Positions 9,190 through 18,877 are shown, counted from the stretch's first letter. The stretch is 64,000 bases of DNA from Stenotrophomonas tumulicola (GCF_014117215.1 NZ_JACGXS010000006.1:140871-204870), one strand, 5' to 3'. Notes: generated by a model from the sequence alone, not told the origin. Program-made: numbers and translations.

Positions 9190-9834
9190 TCAGCCGGCGG
9201 TCGGCTTGAGATGGAGCGCGATCTGCGCCTGGGCAAGCTTGCGCCATTGTGCAACGGTGAATCGCGTGTATTCCGGATCGTTGCGCAGGAAGCGTCGCAT
9301 CACCATTCCGCGGAACACGCTCTGGGTGATGTACAGCAGGGTACGGGCGTGCTCGTCCGGCAGCCCCCAGCGGATCAATGCATCCAGCCAGGCCGATTCC
9401 ACCGGAATGCGGCGATGGCGGGAGATGATGCGGATCTGGCGGCGCAGCGTGGGTTCGTGATCGCCCTGGCTGAGCATGGTGACCGATATCCTGAAGTTGG
9501 GCCCGAGGTAGAACGCCTCCGAATCGCGCATCAATGCTTCGAACACGTCCTCGCCCGGCTTCAACGAGTCGATCAACCTCATGCTGCGCGCGAACGAGTC
9601 GTCGTAGAGGCTGCGCACTGCGCCCAGCACCAGGCTTTCCTTGGTCGGGAAGTGGTGCGTCTGCGCACCGCGCGACACCTTGGCCGACACCGCCACTTCG
9701 TTCACGCGGAAACCGGCATAGCCCTTGTGCTTGAGCTCGTTGACCGCCGCCTCCAGGATACGCGCCCGCGTCTCCTCGCTGCGCTCTGCCTGGGTTCGAC
9801 GCGCCTTGGGCTTTGTTGTGACCATGGGGACCAT
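9190..9834 (-). CDS. cymR: TetR-family repressor, CymR-like
   Basis: This 214-residue TetR regulator closely resembles CymR of Pseudomonas putida F1, which represses the p-cymene and p-cumate operons and responds to p-cumate. The N-terminal HTH region carries the CymR-type stretches RRTQAER, KGYAGFR and VSRGAQTHHFPTKESL (roughly residues 15-65). The rest is the all-helical effector domain. Starts at 9834 and 9825 are both possible and neither has a clear ribosome site. The gene lies inside the operon it presumably controls, between the decarboxylase and hydrolase genes. CymR-type operators are found at 15928-15945 and 20353-20370, which supports the call independently. Confidence 0.85.
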   Translation of the reverse strand: MVPMVTTKPKARRTQAERSEETRARILEAAVNELKHKGYAGFRVNEVAVSAKVSRGAQTHHFPTKESLVLGAVRSLYDDSFARSMRLIDSLKPGEDVFEALMRDSEAFYLGPNFRISVTMLSQGDHEPTLRRQIRIISRHRRIPVESAWLDALIRWGLPDEHARTLLYITQSVFRGMVMRRFLRNDPEYTRFTVAQWRKLAQAQIALHLKPTAG

Positions 9835-9936
9835 GAAGTCTGCTGGGAATCGCGTGCAAGGTACCCTGCGCGTGCGCATCCGGGCAACCGCGCTCCATTG
9901 CACGTGGGCCGGGCCGGGCCGGGCCGGCAAGCGCGA

Positions 9937-10674
9937 TCACGCGCATGTCCGCCCCCAGTCCGGGGCAGGAAAGCGGGATTCGCCTTCCAGTGCTTCGGGG
10001 TCGCCGCCCGCCATATAATCCCACAGGCGTTCAAATACGTTGCCGGTACTGACCTGGCGCAGCGCAATCTCTCCAGTGCCCAACCGCCCGGCATCAACAT
10101 CAGCGAGCGTCGCCACCGAAGCGACGCGCTCCTCCATCCGCGCGGCATCCTCCAGGCACCAGGCAAAGCCGGCGGCCATCTCGATGCTGCCGCCCACGGT
10201 GACCACGCCGTTGGCCCGCATCACCAGCGAGGGCGCATCCCCCATGAAATCGGCCAGTTCGCCGGCCAATCCATCATCGCGCAGCAATCGCGGATCTTCC
10301 CAGAACCGGCAGGCGGCATTGAAAGCACCCACGCCGTGGCGTGGCACCGGCAGGCGGCGCAAGGTAGACAGTGCAACGGTCACCGGCGGCATCACCCGGC
10401 AGATGCCACCTACCGCGGGGCGACGCTTGTAGATCTGCTGGTGGATCCGGACCTCACCCAATACCCCGTCGGGCAAGGGGCGATCGACGTGCACGACGGT
10501 GCCGTCCTCCCCTACCCCGATCCTGCCCATCGACCGGGACGCACACACCAGGAAATGCTGGTCGTCGATGCGAGCGCTGCAGTGCCCCCATGCCTGTACC
10601 AGGCCGTGCCGGGCCAAGGCACGCGCCGCAACGCGCACTCGGCGCTGCAGTGACGGAGAGACAGATATGCTCAT
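9937..10674 (-). CDS. cmtD: Class II aldolase-family ring-cleavage product decarboxylase (CmtD-like)
   Basis: In the p-cumate route CmtD decarboxylates the 3-carboxy ring-cleavage product before hydrolysis. This 245-residue protein has the class II aldolase/adducin fold, with GHCSARID, GEVRIHQQIY and the later MRANGVVTVG block. The canonical His-x-His zinc pair of sugar aldolases is replaced by CRVMPP around residue 93, so a standard aldolase role is unlikely. It starts with an ATGA overlap on the ferredoxin gene. The function is inferred from family and context. Confidence 0.75.
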   Translation of the reverse strand: MSISVSPSLQRRVRVAARALARHGLVQAWGHCSARIDDQHFLVCASRSMGRIGVGEDGTVVHVDRPLPDGVLGEVRIHQQIYKRRPAVGGICRVMPPVTVALSTLRRLPVPRHGVGAFNAACRFWEDPRLLRDDGLAGELADFMGDAPSLVMRANGVVTVGGSIEMAAGFAWCLEDAARMEERVASVATLADVDAGRLGTGEIALRQVSTGNVFERLWDYMAGGDPEALEGESRFPAPDWGRTCA

Positions 10675-11009
10675 GCGTTGCCCTCCCCGGCATCAACAAA
10701 GACCCGGCCGTCCTCGATCCTCACCGGCCAGGTCCGCAACGCCTTCTCACAGGGCATCGCGCAGGCCTCACCGGTGCGTACATCGAAGCGTCCGAAGTGC
10801 CAGCTGCATTCGACCTGGTGGCCTTCCAGCATGCCGTCTTCGGACAGCGAGGCCTCGCCATGGCTGCAGATGTCGTCAGTGACGAAGTACTCGCCGTCCA
10901 CGTTGTAGATAGCCACCGCATGCCCATCGGGCAGCGTGCCGCGGCGGATCCCGCCCTGCTCGATGTCATCGGTCGCGCACAGTGCGACCAGCTCGCTTGT
11001 TTCGCTCAT
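10671..11009 (-). CDS. cmtAd: Rieske ferredoxin of the aromatic dioxygenase
   Basis: This 112-residue protein carries electrons from the reductase to the terminal oxygenase. Cluster ligands are visible as C48-x-H50 (CSHG) and C68-x2-H71 (CSWH), the bacterial Rieske ferredoxin pattern. GAGGAG precedes the start at 11009. The gene lies between the SDR dehydrogenase and the decarboxylase genes and is coupled to the latter by ATGA. Its length is normal for the family. Confidence 0.9.
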   Translation of the reverse strand: MSETSELVALCATDDIEQGGIRRGTLPDGHAVAIYNVDGEYFVTDDICSHGEASLSEDGMLEGHQVECSWHFGRFDVRTGEACAMPCEKALRTWPVRIEDGRVFVDAGEGNA

Positions 11010-11019
11010 GTCATGCTCC

Positions 11020-11793
11020 TCACAGCATCGTGCTGCCGCCATTGACGCTGATCACCTGTCCGGTGACGAACGCCGCTTCGGGCAGTGCCAGGTAGCCGAC
11101 CATGGAGGCGACCTCGCTGATCTCTCCTGCTCGTCCCACCGGCACCACGTCGATGAAACGCTCGGCGGTCTCCGGATCGCGCTCACGGAACCTGGCCAGC
11201 GCATCGGTGTTGACCACGCAGGGAGCCACGGTATTGACGGTGATGCCGTTGCGCGCGAACTCGCGCGCCAGACCTGTCGTCATGGCATGCACGCCGCCCT
11301 TTGCCGCGTTGTAGGCCGCGTGGTCGGCCAGGCCATTACGCACGGAATCCGCGCCGATATTGATGATTCGCCCATAGCCGGCCGCGACCATGCCGGGAAG
11401 GAAGGTTCGACAGCACCACAGTGCTGTCCACAGATTGCGGTCGATCGTAGTCTTGAGCGTCTCCGGCGTGTGCGACAGGAATGGCAGGATCACGCCTCCC
11501 CCGGCACAGTTGACCAGGACATCGGCCGCACCGAAGCGCTCGATGGCGAACCCGTGCAGCGCCTGTGCAGCCGCCTCGGTGGACAGGTCCGCTGCCTGGC
11601 TGGCTACGCGTTCGGCTGGCAGGTCTGACATCGCAACATCCAGCCGCTGCGGGTCGACGTCGGCGAGCACCACGTTGGCACCCAGTTCCAGCAGCCGCAC
11701 GACAATGCCCAGGCCTATTCCGTGAGCTGCGCCGGTGACCACTGCCACCTGGCCTTGCAGCGGCGGATCGCCGATGGCGGGTACCGCACTCAC
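11020..11793 (-). CDS. cmtB: cis-dihydrodiol dehydrogenase, SDR family (CmtB-like)
   Basis: It should oxidise the cis-diol made by the dioxygenase to the corresponding catechol, using NAD. The 257-residue protein has the cofactor motif TGAAHGIG (residues 20-27), NCAG at 95-98 and the active-site Y161-N-A-A-K165. It ends in VNGGSTML. The start overlaps the stop of the extradiol dioxygenase gene as ATGA (11790-11793). Specific assignment as CmtB is from operon position. A general SDR reductase is the fallback. Confidence 0.85.
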   Translation of the reverse strand: MSAVPAIGDPPLQGQVAVVTGAAHGIGLGIVVRLLELGANVVLADVDPQRLDVAMSDLPAERVASQAADLSTEAAAQALHGFAIERFGAADVLVNCAGGGVILPFLSHTPETLKTTIDRNLWTALWCCRTFLPGMVAAGYGRIINIGADSVRNGLADHAAYNAAKGGVHAMTTGLAREFARNGITVNTVAPCVVNTDALARFRERDPETAERFIDVVPVGRAGEISEVASMVGYLALPEAAFVTGQVISVNGGSTML

Positions 11794-12728
11794 GCCATCA
11801 CCTTTGGTGTGATCTTCCCGGTAGCTCTGGTTGCCGCACCTTCAATCGTACCGCTGCGACCGAACAGCGCATCGGGAACGGCACCCCACGTATCCAGCGA
11901 CTGCGGTGTTGGTTCGAGCCAGCGCGGCTCACGGGCACCGTCCTCTGGAAACTCTTCCATGCCGAAGCTGTATTCCAGGGTCATTCCATCAGGATCCAGG
12001 AAGTACAGGAAGACGCTGTTGGAAGGGGGGTGTCGGCCCGGACCGAAGACGATCTTCACATCATGCTGCTTGAGCCGATAGAGCGCCCTGCCCACATCAT
12101 CGATATCGGTGACCATGAAATTGACATGGTGGAACTCACTCTTGCTGCCCGGCCCTACCGCAAAGGTGTGGTGGAACGGATTGGGATGGCAGCGCATGAA
12201 GGCGATGCGACCTTCGATGTGGTCGGAGATCCTGAAGCCGAAGTCGCGTACCAGCGATTCCTGGCTCCCCGGAAAATCGCAGCTGGAAATCACCACGTGG
12301 CCGATCCGCGCGATGTCTGCGACCGTGGGGACATACTCCCGCGCCATGAACGTCGGACCACTGAACAGTTCGAACAGGACGCCGCTATGGCGTTCCCGCA
12401 CCCGGAATCCGGCAGCCTGGTGCAACGCCTTCAGCTCGGTGCCGGTGACACGCTCCGGCGCCATGTCCAGTGCCTGGAAGTGTGCAAAAGCAGCGTCGAC
12501 GTCCCGTTCGCTTTCCAGTTCGAAGGCCACCCGCTTGAGGCCACGCTCGGGCGCGCTGTACAGCACGATACTGTGATGGTCGCGGCTGCATCGCAGGTAG
12601 GCTGCCTGCTCGTCCTGTTCGGCTACCTCCAGCCCCACCACATCGCGGTAGAACGCGACCGAGCGCTGCAGCTCGGTCACATTGAGGGCGGCATAGGCCA
12701 GTTTCTTGTATCTGAAAGGAACTTTCAT
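11790..12728 (-). CDS. cmtC: Extradiol ring-cleavage dioxygenase, VOC family (CmtC-like)
   Basis: This is a two-domain type I extradiol dioxygenase of 312 residues, expected to open 2,3-dihydroxy-p-cumate or a similar catechol acid. The metal ligands of the C-terminal domain are visible: His in RIGHVV (about residue 144), His in FHHVNF (about 200) and Glu in MTLEYSFG (about 252). The start at 12728 follows CAGGGA; a longer reading adds only five residues. The gene lies between the dioxygenase beta-subunit and dehydrogenase genes. Confidence 0.88.
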   Translation of the reverse strand: MKVPFRYKKLAYAALNVTELQRSVAFYRDVVGLEVAEQDEQAAYLRCSRDHHSIVLYSAPERGLKRVAFELESERDVDAAFAHFQALDMAPERVTGTELKALHQAAGFRVRERHSGVLFELFSGPTFMAREYVPTVADIARIGHVVISSCDFPGSQESLVRDFGFRISDHIEGRIAFMRCHPNPFHHTFAVGPGSKSEFHHVNFMVTDIDDVGRALYRLKQHDVKIVFGPGRHPPSNSVFLYFLDPDGMTLEYSFGMEEFPEDGAREPRWLEPTPQSLDTWGAVPDALFGRSGTIEGAATRATGKITPKVMA

Positions 12729-12759
12729 GGAATATCCCTGCACAAGCGGTGGAAATCAG

Positions 12760-13302
12760 TTACAGCAGGATGCTGACGCGCCCGTGCGGGCGAAGCGATT
12801 CGAGGTCCAGGAAAATACGCTTTTCGACGATGCGCAATCCTCCGTCGATGCGTCGCAGGCGGTAATGGCTGCTGCCGATGTACACATCGGTGTTGCCATG
12901 CTTCATCCGCCACGTAGCGAATGCCGCCGCCGCCTTGATCTCTCCATCACCCTCCGCAAGAACCCTGACGTTGCTTACCAGGTGGCGGGTACGCGAACGC
13001 GGCCATTCGGCGTGCGCGGTCTTCTTCATCAGGCGAACCACTCGCTCGCGCAGGCGCACCGGATCATCTGCGATATAGAACAGGCTGGTATCCGAACTGG
13101 CATCACGTGACAGGTCGGTCGAGGGTACGTAGTACGTGCCGTCTTCGGTGAACAACGCCAACCATTCCTTGAGCTTCCAGGTGTCGAGCAGCTCTGCTTC
13201 GTGGTACAGCAGGTCCTCGATTTCCGCCCGCAGCATGGGGTTGCGGACCGGCAGCAGTGGCGCCGGTGTGTTTTCAGTCGCAAGGGGTGCCACAACGCTC
13301 AT
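12760..13302 (-). CDS. cmtAc: Ring-hydroxylating dioxygenase beta subunit
   Basis: This 180-residue protein is the small subunit of the terminal oxygenase, with an NTF2-like fold. Typical marks are EAELLDTWKLKEWLALFTED with TYYVPSTD near residue 55, and RTRHLVSNVRV and YRLRRIDGGLRIVEKRIFLD toward the C-terminus. It follows the alpha-subunit gene by 10 bp. It has a structural role and supports the alpha3-beta3 hexamer. Confidence 0.92.
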   Translation of the reverse strand: MSVVAPLATENTPAPLLPVRNPMLRAEIEDLLYHEAELLDTWKLKEWLALFTEDGTYYVPSTDLSRDASSDTSLFYIADDPVRLRERVVRLMKKTAHAEWPRSRTRHLVSNVRVLAEGDGEIKAAAAFATWRMKHGNTDVYIGSSHYRLRRIDGGLRIVEKRIFLDLESLRPHGRVSILL

Positions 13303-13312
13303 TGCAATCTCC

Positions 13313-14632
13313 TCAAGCTGCTTCGGCTGCAGACGAAACTGGACCGGTATCGGCCTGCCCTATGCGCTGCGGTTCGGGCGCACCGTTGATCTGCCGGTCC
13401 CACTGGGTCCAGAACGCACGCATCTGCAGCTCGTCGTCATAACTCGGCATTGCCTTGCCCATTCCCTTGGAGATGTCGCTGTAAGGCACCTGCCTGTAGT
13501 TGCGGAAGCCGTTCTGGCAGGACTCCAGCGCCTCCACGTCATCAGGCGTGGCAAAGCCGCCTGGGCCGAGGAACTCGAGGAAGTTGCTCAGCCGATACTT
13601 GCGCGCCCAATCGGACTCTTCAGCCGGCGCCAGCGCCCAGCCATTGATCACCATGTAGTCGGGCGCCTCCGGATAGAAAGTCCGTACGGTGATGGCCATG
13701 ATGTCGTTGATGACCAGGTTCGGGTAGATCAGGATGTTGCGGCTCTTGTGTGCAATGCGCTCGGCCATCTCCTGCCCGTGGTGCTCCACCAGCTGGTTGA
13801 ACAGCTCGTCGATCTCCTGCTTTCCCTCCTCCCCCCATAGCGGAATCCACGAGGCGATCGGGCGGCCCCATGGCGCACGGTATTCCAATGCTGCATGCCC
13901 GTTTCCGAGATCATGTCCATGGCCTTCGAACGCCGTGCTGGTCAGGCTGCCGTTGGTATTTTTCAGGTAATCCAGGTAACTGGCATGGGTGCTGACGGCG
14001 TGATAGCCATCCACACTGTTCTCGACCAGCAGCTTCCAGTTCGCGCGGATGGCGTACTGCTGCCCGCCTTGGGATATCTGCATCCCGGCTGCGGACTGGA
14101 CCGCCACCACATCAAGATATTCCTTGGCACCAGCCAGGTAGTCGGGTAGTGACTGAATGCCCGGGTCATAGCTTACGAAGCAGAAGCCCGCATAGATCTC
14201 GAAGCGCGGGACAGGAACCAGGTTGGCGTTACCTGCTTCGTTGAAGTGCTCACCATAGCTTTCCTTGCCCGGCTGGCTCTTCAGGCTTCCATCGCAACCG
14301 AACACCCAGCCGTGGTAGAAGCACTGGAAGTTCTTCTGGTTGCCGGAAGGTTCGCGGCACACCGTGGCGCCACGATGCGGGCAGGTGTTGAAGAACGCGT
14401 TGATATCACCCTTCGTATCCCGGGTTACCAACAGGTTGCGACGTGCGACCGTACGGGTAACGAAATCACCCGGCTTTGCCAGCTCGGACTCATGGCATAC
14501 ATACAGCCAGCATTTGTCGAAGATGCGCGCGTACTCCTCCGCCATCACGTCTTCGCGTACGAACGCGCCGCGTGAAACACGGAATCGCTGCTCCTCTTCC
14601 TCGATCAACACCAGGCTCAAATCATCTTTCAT
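13313..14632 (-). CDS. cmtAb: Ring-hydroxylating dioxygenase alpha subunit (p-cumate dioxygenase-like)
   Basis: This is the catalytic large subunit, 439 residues, that inserts both atoms of O2 into the aromatic ring. The Rieske ligands are C84-x-H86 (CPHRG) and C104-x2-H107 (CFYHGW). The mononuclear iron site is in [13 protein letters not shown], with the bridging Asp near 208 and His211 and His216. It starts one base after the reductase stop. The surrounding genes (decarboxylase, CymR-type regulator) point to a carboxylated aromatic such as p-cumate, but the substrate pocket cannot be judged from sequence alone. Confidence 0.9.
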   Translation of the reverse strand: MKDDLSLVLIEEEEQRFRVSRGAFVREDVMAEEYARIFDKCWLYVCHESELAKPGDFVTRTVARRNLLVTRDTKGDINAFFNTCPHRGATVCREPSGNQKNFQCFYHGWVFGCDGSLKSQPGKESYGEHFNEAGNANLVPVPRFEIYAGFCFVSYDPGIQSLPDYLAGAKEYLDVVAVQSAAGMQISQGGQQYAIRANWKLLVENSVDGYHAVSTHASYLDYLKNTNGSLTSTAFEGHGHDLGNGHAALEYRAPWGRPIASWIPLWGEEGKQEIDELFNQLVEHHGQEMAERIAHKSRNILIYPNLVINDIMAITVRTFYPEAPDYMVINGWALAPAEESDWARKYRLSNFLEFLGPGGFATPDDVEALESCQNGFRNYRQVPYSDISKGMGKAMPSYDDELQMRAFWTQWDRQINGAPEPQRIGQADTGPVSSAAEAA

Positions 14633-14633
14633 T

Positions 14634-15863
14634 TCAGATCTCCTCAGTAGTCGCGCCGGCCAAGGCCAGGCAGTCGCGCAATGGGTGGGACAGGTCGGCC
14701 AACAGCCGCGGCTCCAGCACCGCCGATTGCCGGATCCAGCGTCGTGCCATGGCCATGTCCTTCGGTGAATTGACCGCCGAGCAGCCGGTCAGGCGGTCGG
14801 CGGTGTCAAGCCAGAAAATGCTGAACCGGTCGCCATGCTCATCCCCACGCAACACCGGTGTGCCCTGCATGGCATTGCCCAGTACCTGCAGGTTCGTCAT
14901 ACCCTGGTCGGACCAGAACCATGTCGGTGACTGATAAGGGGAAGCGTCGCCCATCAGGCTGCGGGCGACCGCAGCGGCGTGGTCCTGTGCATTGGCCCAG
15001 GTTTCCACCCTTGCGAAACCACCGGCTCCCGGCTGTGACGCCACGTCGCCGGTGGCATAGATATCCCGCAACGCCGTGCGTCCGCAGGCATCCACGCGCA
15101 CACCCAGTTCGTCGGTGATATCCAGATGTGCGACCAGTTCCGTGTTGGGAACCACACCGATGCCGACCAGGACGCGGTCTGCCTGGATACGGCTTCCATC
15201 TGACAGCGTCAGCATGCCGGAGGCGTCCCACGAGGTGATCTGCGTGCCATAGCGGATATCAACGCCGCGGCCGCGATGGGTCCGGTCGAGGTAGCGTGCG
15301 ATGCGTTCATCGACACTGCGCATCATCAGGCGCTGCCCTGCTTCGATCACGACCACCGGATTTCCGCGCGCATTGACCGCCGCCGCAACTTCAAGTCCGA
15401 TCACGCCCCCACCGACTACAGCAATGGAGTGACCCTGCTCGATATCCTCACGCAACTGGAGCGCATCTTCGACGGTACGCAGGTAGCGTACCCGGCGTGC
15501 ATCTGCGTCCGGAAGGCTGCGCGGACGGACACCGGTTGCCAGCAACAGGCGATCATAGTCGTGATGGGTTCCATCCTCCATCACCAGACGTCGGCGCTCA
15601 GCATCCACATGCGTGGCCTTCGTGCCCAGGGCAAGCTGGATGGAGAATGTCTCGTACACATCCTCCTCGCGCATGGCGCGAAGCGTGACTTCGCCAGGCT
15701 TGAGCATTTCCTTCGACAGCTGGGGACGCTCGTAAGGCGCATGGACCTCATCGCCAACCAGTACCAGTCCACCCTGGAAGCCAGCCCGACGAAGCTCGAT
15801 TGCCGCGGACGCACCGGCCTGCCCGGCACCCGCAATTACGATCCTTTCGACGTTCTGCTGCAT
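14634..15863 (-). CDS. cmtAa: Ferredoxin reductase of the aromatic dioxygenase
   Basis: This 409-residue FAD-dependent NADH:ferredoxin reductase feeds electrons to the Rieske ferredoxin. Two Rossmann motifs are seen: [12 protein letters not shown] at the N-terminus for FAD and [14 protein letters not shown] near residue 155 for NADH. A third FAD-contact motif is [17 protein letters not shown] precedes the start at 15863. It is the first gene of the operon, 64 bp downstream of the CymR-type operator core. Confidence 0.92.
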   Translation of the reverse strand: MQQNVERIVIAGAGQAGASAAIELRRAGFQGGLVLVGDEVHAPYERPQLSKEMLKPGEVTLRAMREEDVYETFSIQLALGTKATHVDAERRRLVMEDGTHHDYDRLLLATGVRPRSLPDADARRVRYLRTVEDALQLREDIEQGHSIAVVGGGVIGLEVAAAVNARGNPVVVIEAGQRLMMRSVDERIARYLDRTHRGRGVDIRYGTQITSWDASGMLTLSDGSRIQADRVLVGIGVVPNTELVAHLDITDELGVRVDACGRTALRDIYATGDVASQPGAGGFARVETWANAQDHAAAVARSLMGDASPYQSPTWFWSDQGMTNLQVLGNAMQGTPVLRGDEHGDRFSIFWLDTADRLTGCSAVNSPKDMAMARRWIRQSAVLEPRLLADLSHPLRDCLALAGATTEEI

Positions 15864-15927
15864 GTTCCCTCCGCCTTGCATTAGGGCCACTGTCCCGTCT
15901 GTTCATCCGGGACCACACTTGCAATAT

Positions 15928-15945
15928 ACAGACCGTACAGTCTGT
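15928..15945 (-). promoter_or_regulatory. CymR-type operator upstream of the dioxygenase operon
   Basis: The plus strand reads ACAGAC, six bases, GTCTGT, a perfect dyad with the same half-sites and spacing as the cumate operator of P. putida F1, and with the flanking AACAA run on the minus strand. A lone extra GTCTGT half-site lies at 15897-15902. Binding by the CymR-like protein encoded in this operon would block transcription into cmtAa and everything downstream. Confidence 0.8.
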
Positions 15946-15961
15946 TTGTTTGAATGCAAGG

Positions 15962-15991
15962 ATATTCGCTGCATCTCCTGCTGGCTGTCAA
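15962..15991 (-). promoter_or_regulatory. Promoter of the dioxygenase operon
   Basis: On the minus strand a perfect TTGACA (15991-15986) is followed after 18 bases by GAATAT (15967-15962). The operator begins 16 bases further on, a position where a repressor would block the start of transcription. The second operator in this window has a TTGACA at almost the same distance. Confidence 0.55.
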
Positions 15992-16007
15992 CACCGCTCC
16001 GGGCTAT

Positions 16008-17615
16008 TCAGCCCCATCCTGTGATGCGCTGGACTAGCGCGCATGGCTGGCCTGGCACGGAGTGCCCGCGCCAGGCCACGTGCAGGTCCGGCCGCACCAG
16101 CACCAACGGCGCGCCGTAGATCTCCTCCAGCGCCGGCTCATCAAGGACCAGCCGCACCACCGGCACTCCCGCGGACGCGAATTCCGCCGCAAGGTCGTCC
16201 GTGTCCAATCCCCCGCGCAGGTCCAGCAAGGAGAATCCAGCGCCGAGCAGGTCAAACAATGCACGCCCATCGGACAACCACATATGCGGCAGCCGAGCAC
16301 CCGGCCTGGCCGTTGGCACATACCGATGCAGGTCCCACACCGGTAGTGGGCTGTCCTCCACTTCGATCACCGGGGACTGCGCGTAGTGGTAGCCGAGCTC
16401 CGCACCGGTCATTTCGTGGACACGACGCTGCAGGCGGTCTGCGTGCGGTTGCAACTGTGCCCGTGCGGCTACACCGGCATCCCCGCGGACAAGGGCCTCG
16501 CTAGTAACCTGCTGCTGCCATAGCGCTGGCCCTTGGGCTGCCCAACCAGACGCGTCGCGATTGAACAGGCCCACCGGGCGACGCTCGATCTCGTAGGACG
16601 CCAACAGGCCCTCTCCCGCCCAGCCCTGCACGGCCGCAGCGAGCTTCCATGACAGGTTCAGCACATCGCCAACTGCGGTATTCATTCCCAGCCCACCGGT
16701 GGGGATGACCAGGTGGACGGCGTCGCCGGCAAGGAACACGCGCCGGTCAGCGTACCGCGCAGCCACCAGCAGGTGCAGCGTCCAGTCATTGACCCGCAGC
16801 ACCTCCAGATCGAAATCCACCGGGATGTAGCGGCGGATTACCGGCTCGAAGTCGGTATCGGCCGGCAGGTCGGTATGCAGCGTGAAATCGACCCGGTTTC
16901 CCTGCGTCACCACGATAGCCCCATCGGCCAGGTAATAATGCCGTCCCTTTCCGATGGGAATGCGGTCATACAGCGTCTGCGAACGGAACTGGACCTGGCG
17001 CATCTGCTTGATGCCACCTTCGCCCTCCAGCGGGATGCCCAAGGTCTTGCGAACAAAGCTGGCCCCACCATCGCAACCCACCAGGTAGCGTGCAGTGACA
17101 CATATCTCCATGCCTGCGGCGTTACAGACCGTTGCACTCACCGCGCTCTCATCCTGTTCGAAACCCATCAGGGCATGCCCGAAGCACACGGTCACCCCCG
17201 GCGTGCGCTCGGCTGCTGACTTCAGCACGGGCTCCAACGCATACTGCGAAACCAGCTGATAGGGTTCCAGCGGCGCGGTCCCATCACGCGTCCGCGCGAT
17301 CCAGCTGCGCTGCTCGGCAACGGTCTGATAACGCAGGTGCGCGATTGGGGTTGCAAGGTCAACTGCCGCGAATACGTCCATCGAGGCATCGGCCGGGTAG
17401 CCTTCTGCACGGATAGCCTGGGCCAGTCCCAAGCGTCGATAGAACTCCATGGTCCTGGCATTGGTCCGTTCCATCTTTGGCCATGGCCCGGGCTCTGCAT
17501 TGCGCTCCAGCAGCAGCACCCGTACGCCGCGCTGGCCCATGTCAATGGCAAGCGTCAGGCCTGCCGGACCCGCGCCGACCACGATGACATCGTAATGATC
17601 ATGCATGGATATCAT
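16008..17615 (-). CDS. FAD-dependent aromatic monooxygenase, MhpA/phenol hydroxylase type
   Basis: This is a group A flavoprotein hydroxylase of 535 residues. It has an N-terminal FAD motif (VVGAGPAGLTLA, about residues 12-23), the DG motif GCDGGASFVRK and the GD motif LAGDAVHLVIPTGGLGMN. A C-terminal thioredoxin-like domain, as in 3-(3-hydroxyphenyl)propionate hydroxylase, accounts for the extra length. ATGs at 17615 and 17606 are both possible. It follows the second monooxygenase gene by 4 bp and ends 145 bp before the dioxygenase gene. No such enzyme is part of the known p-cumate pathway, so it probably widens the range of aromatics that can enter. Its substrate is unknown. Confidence 0.88.
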   Translation of the reverse strand: MISMHDHYDVIVVGAGPAGLTLAIDMGQRGVRVLLLERNAEPGPWPKMERTNARTMEFYRRLGLAQAIRAEGYPADASMDVFAAVDLATPIAHLRYQTVAEQRSWIARTRDGTAPLEPYQLVSQYALEPVLKSAAERTPGVTVCFGHALMGFEQDESAVSATVCNAAGMEICVTARYLVGCDGGASFVRKTLGIPLEGEGGIKQMRQVQFRSQTLYDRIPIGKGRHYYLADGAIVVTQGNRVDFTLHTDLPADTDFEPVIRRYIPVDFDLEVLRVNDWTLHLLVAARYADRRVFLAGDAVHLVIPTGGLGMNTAVGDVLNLSWKLAAAVQGWAGEGLLASYEIERRPVGLFNRDASGWAAQGPALWQQQVTSEALVRGDAGVAARAQLQPHADRLQRRVHEMTGAELGYHYAQSPVIEVEDSPLPVWDLHRYVPTARPGARLPHMWLSDGRALFDLLGAGFSLLDLRGGLDTDDLAAEFASAGVPVVRLVLDEPALEEIYGAPLVLVRPDLHVAWRGHSVPGQPCALVQRITGWG

Positions 17616-17619
17616 CTGC

Positions 17620-18810
17620 TCAGGCCGCCTGTACCAGGGACGGCGTCTGTAACCGATGGCCGATCATGAACTGCGCACGCGCCAGCTCCGGATCGACAGC
17701 CACGCGGCGAAGGCGCTCCAGGTCCGCCTGCAGCCGGGTAGGATCGTCGGAATGGAATACCAACCGCTTGGTCTCCACCGAAGAGGGCGAAGCAGTTTCT
17801 TCGAACACCCGCTTTCGCTCGGCGGCGTAGCGGTCCAACACAGCCTCTTTGGCCCGACCCTGTATCACGGCGGCTAACGCTTCGGACAGCACCTGCGAAT
17901 CGAGCATTCCTGAAACCAGGCCAAAGCCATTGGTCGGGTTGGTGACATGGGCGGCATCACCCGCCAAAAGCACGCGTCCCACGCGCAGTCGGTCAGCGAC
18001 CCGCTGGTGCATGTTGTAAGCCGAGTACTGCAGCAGCGTATACGGCTCTTTGGCGGGGAAAACCTTCGCGTAGTAGGCGTGGATGCGCTCCCCCACCCCA
18101 TCCAGCGGCAGGTTTGCGTCCTCACTGAAGGTGACGCGCCAGATGCCTGATCGGGTGATTTTGGCGATCACTGCCCCGAACTCGGGGTCCACAAGGTAGT
18201 TGCAGGGATCCCATCCGTGCTTCTCGAAGTCATAAAGCACATTGGTCGCCACGAAGCGTTGCGGCCAGGTCATGCCGCTGAACCCAACGCCGATGGCCTT
18301 TCGAACGCAGCTGCGCCCGCCATCGGCTCCAATCACCCAATCGGCCCGGAACACAATCGGATGACCCCGTTGATCGGCATGGACCGTGACTCCCTGCGCG
18401 TCCTGTTCCAACGTCGTCATCGTGGTGTTCCACTGGATGCTTACATTGGGGTAGGACTGCAGGTGACGCAGGACGATCGTTTCCAACTGGTCCTGCCCCA
18501 GCACGATCGCATAGGGATGCGGCGTATGGCCCTGCATCGCGTCCAGACTCAGCTTGATGACTTCTCCACTGTGGAAGACGCGATAGCACATTTCATGCAG
18601 CTTGAAGCCCTCCTCAAGCATGTCGTCCAGCAAACCGAGCCGCTGCATGCCTTCATGCACCGTCCAATGGTAGGTCATGGCCCGCGGTTCAGGCACGATG
18701 CCCGAGCACGCCTCAATGATAGTGACCTCAACCCCCCTGCGTGCCAAGCCGAGTGCGTTGATCATGCCCACCGGGCCTGCGCCCACGATAAGTACCTTGC
18801 TGTGGTTCAT
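17620..18810 (-). CDS. FAD-dependent aromatic monooxygenase, PHBH-like
   Basis: This 396-residue group A flavin monooxygenase lacks the extra C-terminal domain of its neighbour. Motifs are IVGAGPVGMINALGLA (FAD), IGADGGRSCVRK (DG motif) and LAGDAAHVTNPTNGFGL (GD motif). The start at 18810 has AAGGGC upstream; the frame extends further but only through low-complexity sequence. It lies between the permease and the other monooxygenase genes and is probably cotranscribed with them. Two different hydroxylases side by side suggest sequential hydroxylation or two substrates. Confidence 0.85.
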   Translation of the reverse strand: MNHSKVLIVGAGPVGMINALGLARRGVEVTIIEACSGIVPEPRAMTYHWTVHEGMQRLGLLDDMLEEGFKLHEMCYRVFHSGEVIKLSLDAMQGHTPHPYAIVLGQDQLETIVLRHLQSYPNVSIQWNTTMTTLEQDAQGVTVHADQRGHPIVFRADWVIGADGGRSCVRKAIGVGFSGMTWPQRFVATNVLYDFEKHGWDPCNYLVDPEFGAVIAKITRSGIWRVTFSEDANLPLDGVGERIHAYYAKVFPAKEPYTLLQYSAYNMHQRVADRLRVGRVLLAGDAAHVTNPTNGFGLVSGMLDSQVLSEALAAVIQGRAKEAVLDRYAAERKRVFEETASPSSVETKRLVFHSDDPTRLQADLERLRRVAVDPELARAQFMIGHRLQTPSLVQAA

Positions 18811-18877
18811 TTGATATGCCCTTGAAATGTCATGGAACACCAGCGGGACGTTGGCGCGTGGGGCGCCCGCTGGGTAG

